Part shown: positions 1 to 11,900 of the stretch, in pieces | Position numbering within the stretch: the stretch's first letter is position 1 | Layout: each line of letters opens with the position of its first letter | From: Paracentrotus lividus | Lineage: Eukaryota; Echinodermata; Echinoidea; Camarodonta; Echinidae | Direction: 5' to 3' | DNA length: 64,000 nt | NCBI GenBank assembly: GCA_940671915.1 | Contig: CALNVZ010000218.1 | Location: 840,237 to 904,236 of the forward strand | Notes under the pieces: model-generated | What the model was told of the DNA's origin: nothing | What the model saw: only the letters and a program-made list of their open reading frames with translations | Databases searched by the model: none | Position numbers and translations under genes: made by a program

Positions 1-1850
1 CCTCTCTAAAATAAAGTAGTTTTATATCGTATTCCTTCAAATCAACGAATTAAAAAGTACAGTTGTGTAGATAATAATAATTATAGAGATTAGAATTACA
101 ATGCGTACCAGTATTGTATATTGGTGACTTTTATGAGACATGGGCTTTATTGCCTCTGTGCAATTAAGTGTATGTGGTAATGTTTATTTAGACATCCATG
201 ACAGGTGGGGTTTGTCTGGTATTAATGGGAATAAAGGTCATATTTAGTTTCAGTCTGGAAGAAAGCCATAATCTAATCATTGTGGGTGTATCAGCGGTCA
301 TATGTATTGTGCAGTTATAACAACTAGAGTTATAATTTACGATAAATGTCCAAATAGCTGGTTACACAGGTCATATAAGCTATTTTCGATTATAGAACAG
401 GTGAACGGAACACAATCTAAATGTTTTTAGGAAACTAAATTAACAAAATTAATCACTCATTACTCTAACACTCTCACAAGTGGCTACAGTTAAAGATGTT
501 ACGTTTCACTCACCAAAGAACAGCAGTGATTGTGTACTCAAAATTAGAGCACCTTATAAACAAAGAGTGATGATTAAATATTTTTGAAAGAAGCCACCAT
601 AAAATTAAAGCGTATAAAGTGATGTCAAAGTCAATTTGTCTCAGTCACTTTTTTGGAATCGATAAATTATCATGAAATAGAGTTATAGATTTCTTAGTTC
701 GAAGAAAGCCAGGGTGGTAGATGAAGTCATATTAAATGATGACGATTGGAGATGATGAGACAGCAACTAAGATCAGCAATGATGACGACGACAACGATGT
801 ATGAAGCATAGATGAAATGTATAGCAACGATGAACAGCTATGAAGACAACGCGATGAAGTCAGCAATGATTGATGACGACGATAGCCGAAGAGATGATGT
901 GATTGAAAATTGGCGGTCAGAGAAACGTAAAGGCCCACGATGAAAGTACAAGATCATGTTTCGACCAACAAAATATATAGTAGGACTTAGATTATTGAGC
1001 AGGGCAGGAAGTTGATATTGAGATGCAACTTGGTAGATAGACGATTGACGTCGTAGAAACACCAAGAGAAAGTGGTGTTGATATCAGTTGAAGGAATTTT
1101 AGATATTAGATATAAGTTGACATTTTAAGAACAGTTAATACATTTCTCGTCTTGGTACGAGCCTGGTGCTGGTGGTCGATGTTCCATACTCATTTGGATG
1201 GTACATAGTATTTTGTAGATGAGTCGTACTTATGAAGAGAAAAAAAATTAATGAAAGAAATTTTGAAGATTATTGGAAGTAGCCTGTGGTTTCTCCACCT
1301 AATGGTCGGTTGGGGTCGTTATTTAAGTAATTAGTGAGAGTCGATGAATGAAGCGAAGAGGTACAGAGTTCATACATTTTAATCTTAAGTATTTTATTGA
1401 TGTGTTCAACGATACACACAATGTTAAAGATTGCGATGTATTTTCGAGCAGGAGCTCAAACTCCTTGTATTAGATAGAGACAACCATATAATTGTTGTTG
1501 TCTGTGACGGTAAAGAGAAGTCCTTCTAAAAGTCCTTAAGAAATTTTGGATAGTGTCATTTGAAAGTCTCTTTCTAGCTTGTTTCTCAGAGACTTTCATT
1601 ATTATACATCTAGTTGGAATTGTTACCAATTGGGAATGAGTGATATTGTAGTGTTCTGATGGTCCAAAGCTGTGTTTATCCAATATCACTCTCTGTTAGG
1701 GTTGTGGTATGTCAATGCAAGTGACTGGGGTTGTATGAGTCATACTTGTGACACTTTGCAGGTGGCTTGTGGTCTCAGTGTTAGGGGCTAAATGATAATA
1801 GAGTTAATGTTTTCTTGGGATGTTCTGAGGCTTCTTAATATATATGTTAT
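1..1850. other. Probable CEP162 intron; no exon found
   Basis: Mostly unstructured AT-rich sequence with a degenerate GATGA/GACGA-rich stretch near 735-900. No splice-bounded open segment resembling the CEP162 coiled coil was found on either strand. Confidence 0.4.
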
Positions 1851-1852
1851 TG

Positions 1853-2530
1853 AAGAGTTGATGTATTGAGGGAGTGGGTAAAAGGTGAATGACTGAAAGC
1901 TAACAGAAAGTAACTAAGGAGTGAAATATTATAAAGTATACAATAAACACACGTTTCAATGTCCTTTACACTTTTATACTGGGATTCCGGAATCATGCTT
2001 CAGTGTTCAGGAATCATCATTCCCATGCTGTTGTTTCTTGTTTTTAGTACCTATAATTCTGATAAATCCGACACTTTACTTTCAGATTGTATTTCATTTT
2101 CGTTTTTCCATTAGGTTAAACCACTATTCAAGCTTAAGCTTAACTTTAGGCCACCTTTGTGAATACGGGTGCCATGTGGTTTGCTCAGAGGCTTAGAGCA
2201 TTCCGATATGTTATTGAAGAGTTGATGTTATTGAGGGAGTGGGTAAAAGGTGAATGACTGAAAGGTAACAGGAAGTAACAGGAAGTGAATATATGAAATA
2301 GTAATACATAACACTACGTTGCAATGTCCTTTACACTTTTACTGGATTCCGGAATCATGCTTCAGTGTTCAGGAATCATCATTCCCATGCTGTTTTTCTT
2401 GTTTTTAGTACCTATAATTCTGATAAATCGAACATTTACTTTTCAAGATTGTATTCCATTTCGTTTTCCATAGTTAAACCACATATTCAAGCTAAGCTTA
2501 ACTTTAGGCCACCTTTGTGAATACGGGCCA
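1853..2530 (+). repeat. Tandem duplication, two ~360-bp units
   Basis: 1853-2200 and 2216-2530 align from GAAGAGTTGATGT through GAGGGAGTGGGTAAAAGGTG to the GTGAATACGGG segment, with small indels. Both units end at the head of a tRNA-like SINE module (GCTCAGAGGC). The flanks place it in a CEP162 intron. Confidence 0.8.
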
Positions 2531-2720
2531 ATGTGTTGGCTCAGAGGCTAGAGCATCCGCCTCATTAATGGGAGGTCATACATGTAGGTTGTTCATACCA
2601 AAACTGTTAAAAGATGGGAGTTGCTGCTGTCTTGTTTGGCATTCAACAAGAAAGGAATACAGAAAATCCAATTTTGCGTGGCCCAGTTTCTACCGGTTCC
2701 ACGATCAATTGGGAATCAGG
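2517..2720 (+). mobile_element. tRNA-derived SINE-like element
   Basis: The sequence TGGCTCAGAGGCTAGAGCA resembles a pol III A box, and GGTTGTTCATACC lies about 55 bp downstream where a B box (GGTTCGAATCC) is expected. The head resembles a tRNA but the cloverleaf is not intact. A truncated head also ends the preceding repeat unit (near 2170). Confidence 0.5.
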
Positions 2721-2866
2721 CAGAAAGAATTATCCTTTCGGAAAAATTTGAAGCTTGGAGCATGTACTTTAGCCCTTTGACATTCAGAGGCTGTGTGTAG
2801 CAGGTCAGCAAAATCATAAGTCTCAATTCACTATAAATGTTGTTGCATATAAATGTGTAATGTTAC

Positions 2867-2997
2867 CTTGAGAGGTGGCGTAGTCTTTCTTCCATCAGTA
2901 AATTGATCATGAAGGTATGAAGCAAAAGATTCTACAGATGCTAGGAGATGTCTTTGAGATTTATCATCTCGTCCATTCAATGCAGGGATCTCAGAAC
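2867..2997 (-). CDS. CEP162: CEP162 coding exon 15 (last one in window)
   Basis: Acceptor tttttag|GTTCTG and donor CAAG|gtaaca; 131 bp, phase 1 to 0. It encodes SEIPALNGRDDKSQRHLLAS and SYLHDQFTDGRKTTPPLK. The coiled-coil exons expected next are not seen in 1-2866. Confidence 0.78.
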
Positions 2998-5900
2998 CTA
3001 AAAAACAAACAAAAAAGTTTATTTTTTTTAAATTTGTATCACTTATTGCCGGACATTTCATTGTCCTTTGAAAATCAACTGCATTCAGAGAGGCTGCTCT
3101 ACCTAACACTAGAAGGGTGAAGCCACTTGTTTGGTTCCACACTGTATAAATGGACCAATGCATGGTTGTTGTTCTTTTTTTTTTTTTGTCAGTCAACCAA
3201 ATCCGGCACCTTTTCATCTCCATAGGCTGGTGACACAGGAAAGTGCACACATTTCCTCTAAAAACAGTTGTTTTCTCCAATCTAAGGTGTATAGTTGAAG
3301 TCGAGGTTGAAACAGGGATGAACATAATGCTGAGGGTTACATTGCAGATATAATTATGAGTCTAGGGTTGAATTCAGACATATTTGATTCGTGTTTGGGA
3401 TCGATGACAGAGCAATGGTCATCAAAAGATATGTCATATGATTGACAAAGAAGATTTTAACCAATAATCTATCTTTGTAAATATGTAAATTATATTGTTC
3501 AGAGTAATCATCAATTTCTTTGTAAAAGATTAAAATCACTCCAATGCCTAAAAAATAAGTTCACAAGGAATTATTAAATTGTCATTGTCATGCACTCACC
3601 TTTGACCTTCTGTTTCCCTACATCAGCAGGAGACCAAGCAGACTTCTTACCAGACTGGGAAGGACCGTACCCAGAGCTTCTGATGTGGGAATATCGCCCC
3701 TTTTGTTTGGATGGACTCTTCTTCCTAGAGGCAGGTCTTCGTGCTTGAGCGGACAGAGGTTGGCTACCATCTACAGAATCTAAGTCAGCAGCCTACAGAA
3801 GGGGATATATTTTTTTGTTATAGTACCAAACAATCTGACGTAAACTAAAGAAACATGAATGATAACACTGCTCAGTGGCGGCCAGGCTCACTATCAATGA
3901 GCAAAAAAGAATTTCTGTTTCACCTTTGTTTCAAACGATAAAAAGGTAAATTACATTGCATCTCGTGGCATTCAAATATAGTACCTGAAACGAATTACCA
4001 CACAAAGGGAAATTTCCCCTTCTATAAATTATATTTTGGGCTTGTAGCGCAATATTTGGGATAGCCAGAAAACAAACCGGTCAGTGCTAGATGAGATACA
4101 TCCATGCTGTTCCCTTGAGAGCATGGTTGTCAAACAGACGTGGACATATTGCTAGGTCAAAAGGCACAGAATATGACATCACACTGGGAATAGTGCAAAT
4201 CTAAAGAAAAAAGAGGGAGATTGTGGACAAGATGGAAGGATGATATACCCCCCCCCCAAAAAAAAAAAAAAAAATAAAAATAAATAAATAAATAAATAAA
4301 TAAAATAAAAATAATAATAATAAAATAATAAATAACAAAATAAAATAAATTAAACAAACAAACAAACAAACAGGCATGACATTGCAATATTTGTGTTTAA
4401 ATTCTCACAAGAGGAAAACTTGGAGAGGTTTTATCCATGGGGTCACCAGAAGTCAAAGACGACTTCATGGTACCTAAAGATAACATCATCATCATCAGAT
4501 CTTTGGATGCATTTCGACGTTGTTGGATAAACAAGATGGAGTAATATGGAGAAAAAAAATAGAATAAAAACACTTTTAATGAAAGCCTGGGGAAAATCAC
4601 TTACACTAGCCGGTTGAAGATCCATGCCTCTCAATACAGGTGATGCAGGCTGCAGATTATATCCTCTGTATTCCTGAGCTTCTGAAACAGGACTCAGCGC
4701 AAACCCTCTCGCTTCGGAATCACTACGTCCAACATCACGGTCATGTGATGCCATTCCTGATACTTGATTGGCTGGTTGTAGATCATACCCTCTCTCTTCT
4801 TGATCTTCGTTGGAGAAATTGTTTGAAGGCTCGAGGCTGAAACCTCTACTCTCATTGGCTGTTAACAAAGAATAAGATTTAAAAAGATTGATGGTCTGAT
4901 ACGTGTATATTGTATTACTATTAAAATCATCAAAATACATTGTATTTACAATCTTAGGCAATAACTTCTATACACAGACGAAAAAAAAAAAAAACCAATG
5001 CAACAATAAGAATTTTTTTAATGTGCTGCTTCAACAAGGTTGAGGTATACAATGGAATATTTTCACAAATAATCATAGTAATAATGGTGGCTTCTTCACA
5101 TATGGTACAACCTTTGATCTCATGAGTGATTACCATAGGTTATGCTTCGTGTTGTACGGGTGAAAAATAAGTTGACCTCTACGCTTCATGATCAACAGAA
5201 GGGCCCGGAAATAAAAACCTGCAATGTTTCACGCAATTAATGTTTTCATGTGAACAGGTGCCCTATTCAATTTAAAAAGATTTAAACAGGTTTTATAAAT
5301 CTCTCAGCACAGAAATTTTCACTGTATCTTTTTCTCACCATCTTGTTTAGAGCGCCTTTCTTCTTCTGCTTCCCTGAGGATGTCATCTATGGTACGTTCT
5401 TTGGTTCCTTTGTTGACAGAGTGATCCAGGTGTAGGGTAGGTGTGGCCGCAGCCTCCCTCAATATGGCCTGCAACGCTTCTAATTCACCTGTAGTACCAC
5501 CCGTACTTAGACCTGCAGAATGTATGACATATCGAGACAAGATTTCTGTTTATTATACAAATGATCGGAAAAGATTTATGTTGTAAAAATATAGAAAGTT
5601 ATCCAGAAATAATGAAGGGGTGGACTATAAAGAGAGTGATGGTAACAAACACCTTATATTATTGACTAGAGTAGATAAATAAAAACAAAAATAAATTGAT
5701 CAGCATCACCTCTTTCAGCCACACAAATCTGTGAATACAGATACCAAAGAGCATACTAGAAGAAAAAAAACAACTTTCCCTAACAAAATATTAGTCTACT
5801 GGCATTTTACACTACCTCTGTTATCGGTATGGCCTAGTCCTGTTCCCCCTTCGGACTGGAGAAAGCCCACTTAGTGAATAGAAGGGCTGCGTAACTAATG

Positions 5901-8900
5901 CCATGGCGCCCCCCTGCCCCCCCCCCCTTCATGAGACGACCTCTTACCTCTGGTATCTGTCGGACCTAGACCAGTACCCCCTCCAGACTGAACGAAGCCC
6001 ACTTGGTGGGTAGAAGGGGCATCACCATGCCCCCCTCCTGGAGGGGATCTGCGGTGAGCAAGGGGCTTCACTGGACTGATAGTAGAGTCAATGGTGTCCA
6101 GTAAAGCAACTGAGGGCAAAAAAAAAAAAAAAAAAAAGCGAACTGAGGCAAAAAAAAAAAAAAAAAAAAATACGGGTAAGTAAATTTATTTTGATACAGT
6201 TGATTCCTGCTAAAACAGGATAGATATACAGAAATGACATTATAACGTCGGCTAAGAGCCAGAAGGGCGTATTGCAGATCAGGATGTTCCGTTTGGAGCC
6301 AGAAGGGCGCTATTACCATTGACTTTGTACAGTAATAGCGCCCTTCTGGCTCTCAACGGAACATCTATAAGGTGCAATAACGCCCTTATGGCTCCCAACA
6401 GACGATAAGAAGGTGAAACTCGCGGCACAATTTTTAAACATGTCACACGCTTGGTCCCAAGCAGGAGTTGGCTGTAGTGAATGTTTTCTTTCTCATTGCT
6501 TTCTTTGATCATCATTTCTGTAGAACAGTACAAACTTCATAAAATCATTCATTATAGTCAAATTGAGATCCATCAAAATGTTTAAGCATTTCAAAATTTT
6601 CAATAGAAAGAAAGCTTTAAATCATAAATGAAGTACAAAGGTACTATGTACATTTCCGAAGTGGAAATAATATCAAATATTATGATCAGAGCAACAACAA
6701 CAACAAAGAGATCTCACCCTTTCCTAGCATTCCAGCATCCTGCTGCTCCTGGAAGTCAGGGAAAGAGAATATAAGTCTCTGAATGAAAAAATCCCAAACC
6801 TGAAATGAACTGCAGTTAAAGTTCACAAAGCAACTGTCCTGGAAATGCATAATAATATTTTGGCAGCATCACAAACTACGTAAGTAAATGTATTGATATA
6901 AAATTTATTGTAACAATTCCTTTTCTAATGTTCTTCCATGACAAAAAGTATCAAATAAATGTAGTTTTAAAATATATTCTACTCCATTTTATACAGAAGC
7001 AAAGATAAAACGAAATATCACAAATAATAATAATAATAATAATACCTATTATTTATAATGCGCTTTTCCCATAGTGGCTCAAAGCGCTTTACAGTATATT
7101 ATTACTACAATGGGAGTGGACTGTAGTATATAATACAGGGTTTAATTACCTTTTCTCTTGGTGGAGAGCTTATGGCCAGAGGAGCATCTGAATCTGCCTT
7201 TCTATTACAAAAGAATTCAAAATAGATTTACTAGGACCATTCAGCATAATCAAACAACATATATTGTACTTGACAGTTAAAGGTATAAAACAAGTATCTA
7301 GATAATAAGAAAGTTACTTGGATTTCTAAAGTTTTGATCATATACACATGGCTATTTCAAATTGGCAAAAATAGGCAACAAACATGTAAAAAATTGCTTC
7401 CTTTTGTCTACATTTTTAGGTTACGAATTCCCTTGCAGATCAAGACAGGTGCCCAAGAGGTGTAATCCACATCTAATTTATATAGATAGAAATAGAGATC
7501 TTACATGTAATTACCAGACTCAGCTGGAAACAAATCATCCATCTTCTTGACCTGTGGGCCTGTGTCATCTGGAGACCTGGATCAAGAGGACATGAAAACA
7601 AAAAGGCTTTTGAAGATTTCTTCAATGAATTTAAAGAGAAGAATATTCAATCTCTCATGTCTGTTTGCTCATTGCTATCCCTTTGGATAGATATATATAT
7701 GACAACTGGTAGATCAGTTGTAAAGTATAATCTGTGATTTTACATTCATTGTGACCAGTAAGGCAGATGAACTCGCCTCTCATTTATTTGAACTTGAGTT
7801 TTGATGGAGAAATTTCAGAAAAAGTTTATAACAATTACAAAAACAATTCTAGACGGTTACCAATCAGTCTTAGAATAACAATACAATGATCATGATTGGA
7901 ATTTGTCATGTTGTGATTGACTGCAAACCTTTGTATTGAGGGCCCTGAACTCAACCCCATTCACATGTATTATGCTGTCGGGAGCGTGCCAATTGTTCCT
8001 GATAAAGACCGGCCTCTCTGCAGCATCCTTCAGCCTTCTCTTCCCACTCTCTAAAAGAACCTGGTCTTATCAGCCCTATTTGGTATCAAAAGGCATTTCA
8101 TGAAAGGACTTGTCGGACGTTTTTATCTGACAAATTTGGCTCTCAGCCAATCAGATGCAAGCATTTCAGTAGGTTATAAATAGTTGTCAGTAAAGATCAG
8201 TGAATTTTGTTTCATGAAATGCTCCCCAGAACTCACCCCATATATGCGGACGGAAGTGTACGCATCGTCCCATTCTCCCAGACAGATCCCCTTCTCTGTT
8301 CAGCCTGCAAAGTCCAGAGTCTTTCTCAGCTTTCTCTTCCAACTCTCTAAAGAACCTTGCCTTATTAGCCCTATTAGGTATCAAAACGACATGAACTCAC
8401 CCCATATATGCAGATGGAAGAGTACCCATCGTGCCCATCGTCCCAGACAGATCCGCCTCTCTGTTCAGCCTGCTAAAGTCCAGCGTTTTCTCAGCTTCTC
8501 TTCCAACTCCTTGAAGAACCTTGCCTTATCAGCCATCTCCTCTAGTGTCTCAGCTCCTGGACCCGTTGATCCGAAGGTGCTTTGTCCTCCATAATGATCC
8601 TGGTTAGTGGATTCTAGGGTGCTCTGACCTGGGTAGGGATCTCGGCCTGTTGATTCAGCTGTCGTCAGCCCATCAGTCGGTTCTAGAACAAAAGATCAGA
8701 TAGTCCTTGATTATTCACTTTTTCATATCAAAGATATAAGTGCCTAAAAATATTTGCAAAGCCAACAAACTTCCAATATACTACGTAAACCTGCAGAAAG
8801 GCCTGTGCAGGTGCAGCATTTCTAGGCAGTCACTTACGAAGCCATCAGCTGTTTTTTCCTCAATACACTATGACAATGATGGCAATTGAAGCGAAATCCT

Positions 8901-11900
8901 TGCCAGTGGACCCTTTATTATAATATTCTTCTTGAAGAACAAGAAAATAATTTGAAAGCTTACAGGTATTTTGTTGATGCTTGAAGTCTACAATTTAAAT
9001 TCATCATCATCTCACTTCCATTATTTTTTCTTTCTATCAATTTCTTGAAGACACCTCACAGCTGTAGTGAATATATTACATACATGTACCTGACTGGCTG
9101 TATGTATCTTCAAAGCTGGCTTGTTCAGGAATGACTCCACTGAAATTAAAAAAAAAAACCAATTATTAGAAAATGAAGGTTTTGCAGAATTAGCTCAAGT
9201 AGGACAAGTACATAGTGTGTATTTGTTTCAACAAATTACCTACATGTATAGGGTCTATGACAACCACATTGCTGGAAGAAAGAAGAATTATTGTATATTT
9301 GTAGTATATAAATTTGTATGCATTTCAAGGTTGTAATTATAGTTTGGACAATTCCATGCATACTCACGGAAAATAATATTGGTATTTAAAGTTGCTTTCA
9401 GTTCACTGTGAAATTAATAGGATGATATTTCGCATAGAAAGTTAAGAATAATTAGAGTAATTCATCTTCACCTTCTTTTATGACTCTCCTCAAACTTTTC
9501 ATCAAAGTTATCTGTAAATAGAACGTATAAAAGACATTTATATGGCAGGGAAAGGAATGAAATATCACAACATTACATCCATACAATGCAAGAATAACAG
9601 AACAACAAGCAAAAAGTTTAACTTTGGAAATAGGTATTTTTTATGAAACCATCATTATTCGCTTCAGTTTTCAGCAAATTAATACTGAAAAAAGTGCTGC
9701 ATATAGTGGTTTATTTTCATGGTGGTTTTTATTTCACAATTATGCATGTCCATCCTTGCAAAAAATTTGTGATTCAATACAATGCTATTTATATTAATGA
9801 AAAATTATCACACAATCATGAAATATTCCACTCGCAATTTCTGTAAACTAGTCCAAAACTGCATACATTATCTTTAATGAAGTCAAAAGGAGCCTGAGCT
9901 TTCGATCCTAGCAGAATCTTCGTCAGAGACAAAATGACACAGAAAAGTAGGGAACAAACATGGATATAGAGAAAGACAGAGAAAAGCTACACCTAAGTGG
10001 CAAGCCAAGAGGGAGAGACAAAAAGGGGGATGTAAAAGGTGTGAAGAAGCCAGCCAATCAAAAAGCAAGAGGAGGTGTGATCAAACAGCAAACTGGAACA
10101 AAAGGGAGATATAAGCTGGGAGAGGGAGGAGAGAGTAAACAAAGAAGGGATTAGAGTGAGGCTAAGGTTTGAAAAGAATGAAAGAAAGAGAAAAAGCAAG
10201 GGGGAAAAAAAAAACACCTAGTAGACCTGTGTGTTATAGACCTACAAGAAGAATAANNNNNNNNNNNNNNNNNNNNNNNNNATACGGGTAAGTAAAATTT
10301 TTGATAACAGTTGATTCTGCTAAAAACAAGATAGATATACAGAAATGACATTAAACGTCGGCTAAGAGCCAGAAGGGCGCTATTGCAGATCGAGATGTTC
10401 CGTGAGCCAGAAGGGCGCTATTACCATTGACTTTGTACAGTAATAGCGCCCTTCTGGCTCTCAACGGAACATCTATAAGGTGCAATAAGCCCTTATGGCT
10501 CCAACAGACGATAAGAAGGTGAAACTCGCGGCACAAATTTAAACATGTGCACACGCTTGTCCCAAGCAGGAGTTGGCTGTAGTGAATGTTTTCTTTCTCA
10601 TTGCTTCTTTTGATCATCATTTCTGTAGAACAGTAACAAACTTCATAAAATCATTCATTATATCAAATTGAGATCCATCAAAATGTTTTAAGCATTTCAA
10701 AATTTTCAATAGAAAGAAAGCTTTAAATCATAAATGAGTACAAAGGTACTATGTACATTTCCGAAGTGGAAAATAATATCAAATATTATGATCAGAGCAA
10801 ACAACAAAACAAAGAGATCTCACCTTTCCTAGCATTCAGCATCCTGCTGCTCCTGGAAGTCAGGAAAGAGAATATAAGTCTCTGAATGAAAAAAATTTCC
10901 CAACCCTGAAATGAACTGCAGTAAAAGTTCACAAAGCAACTGTCTGGAAATGCATAATAAATTTTGGCACATCACAAACTACGTAAGTAAATGTATTGAT
11001 ATAAAATTTATTGTAACAATTCCTTTTCTAATGTTCTTCTACATACAAAGTATCAAATAAATGTAGTTTTAAAATATATTCTACTCCATTTTATACAGAA
11101 GCAAAGATAAAGAAATATCACAAATAATAATAATAATAATAATACCTATTATTTATAATGCGCTTTTCCCATAGTGGCTCAACGCTTTACAGTATATTAT
11201 TACTAACATATGGGAGTGGACTGTAGTATATAACAGGTTTTAATTACCTTTTCTCTTGGTGAAGAGCTTATGGCCAGAGGAGCATCTGAATCTGCCTTTC
11301 CTATTACAAAGAAATTTCAAAATATGATTACTAGGACCATTCAGCATAATCAAACAACTATATTGTACTTGACAGTTAAAGGTAATAAAACAAGTATCTA
11401 GATAATAAGAAAGTTACTTGGATTTCTAAAGTTTTGATCATATACACATGGCTATTTCAAATGGGCAAAAATAGGCAACAAACATGTAAAAAATGGCTTC
11501 CTTTTGTCTACATTTTTAGGTTACGAATTCCCTTGCAGATCAAGACAGGTGCCAAGAGGTGTAATCCACATCTATTTATAGATAGAATAGAGATCTACAT
11601 TTAATTACCAGACTCAGCTGGAAACAAATCATCCATCTTCTTGACTCTGGGCCTGTGTCATCTGGAGACCTGGATCAAGAGGACATGAAAACAAAAAGGC
11701 TTTTGAAGATTTCTTCAATGAATTAAAGAGAAGAATATTCAATCTCTCATGTCTGTTTGCTCATTGCTATCCCTTTGGATAGATATAATATGACAACTGG
11801 TAGATCAGTTGTAAAGTATAATCTGTGATTTTACATTCATTGTGACCAGTAAGGCAGATGAACTCGCCTCTCATTTATGGACTTGAGTTTGATGGAGAAA

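Larger units (their letters stand above)
6170..7950. repeat. Duplicated block, copy 1 (in correct exon order)
   Basis: From TACGGGTAAGTAAA to TTTGTATTGAGG this segment is repeated at 10282-12034, differing mainly by single-base indels in homopolymers. It holds CEP162 exons 8-10 between exons 7 and 11, the order expected from the family. Confidence 0.92.

Noticed and set aside
2517..2600. Second tRNA-like head
   Set aside because: Degenerate B box and partly repeated in a tandem duplication; treated as a SINE.
2831..3325. 164-codon minus-strand open frame around CEP162 exon 15
   Set aside because: Only the splice-bounded 2867-2997 part matches coding expectations; the rest is intron read-through.
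9239..9271. Possible 32-bp CEP162 exon (SNVVVIDPIHV)
   Set aside because: It has acceptor- and donor-like borders but breaks the frame between exons 5 and 6, which join perfectly without it.
10824..11669. CEP162 exons 8-10, second set, as an extra gene copy
   Set aside because: Out of order, frame-damaged and next to a gap; explained as a duplicated assembly block.
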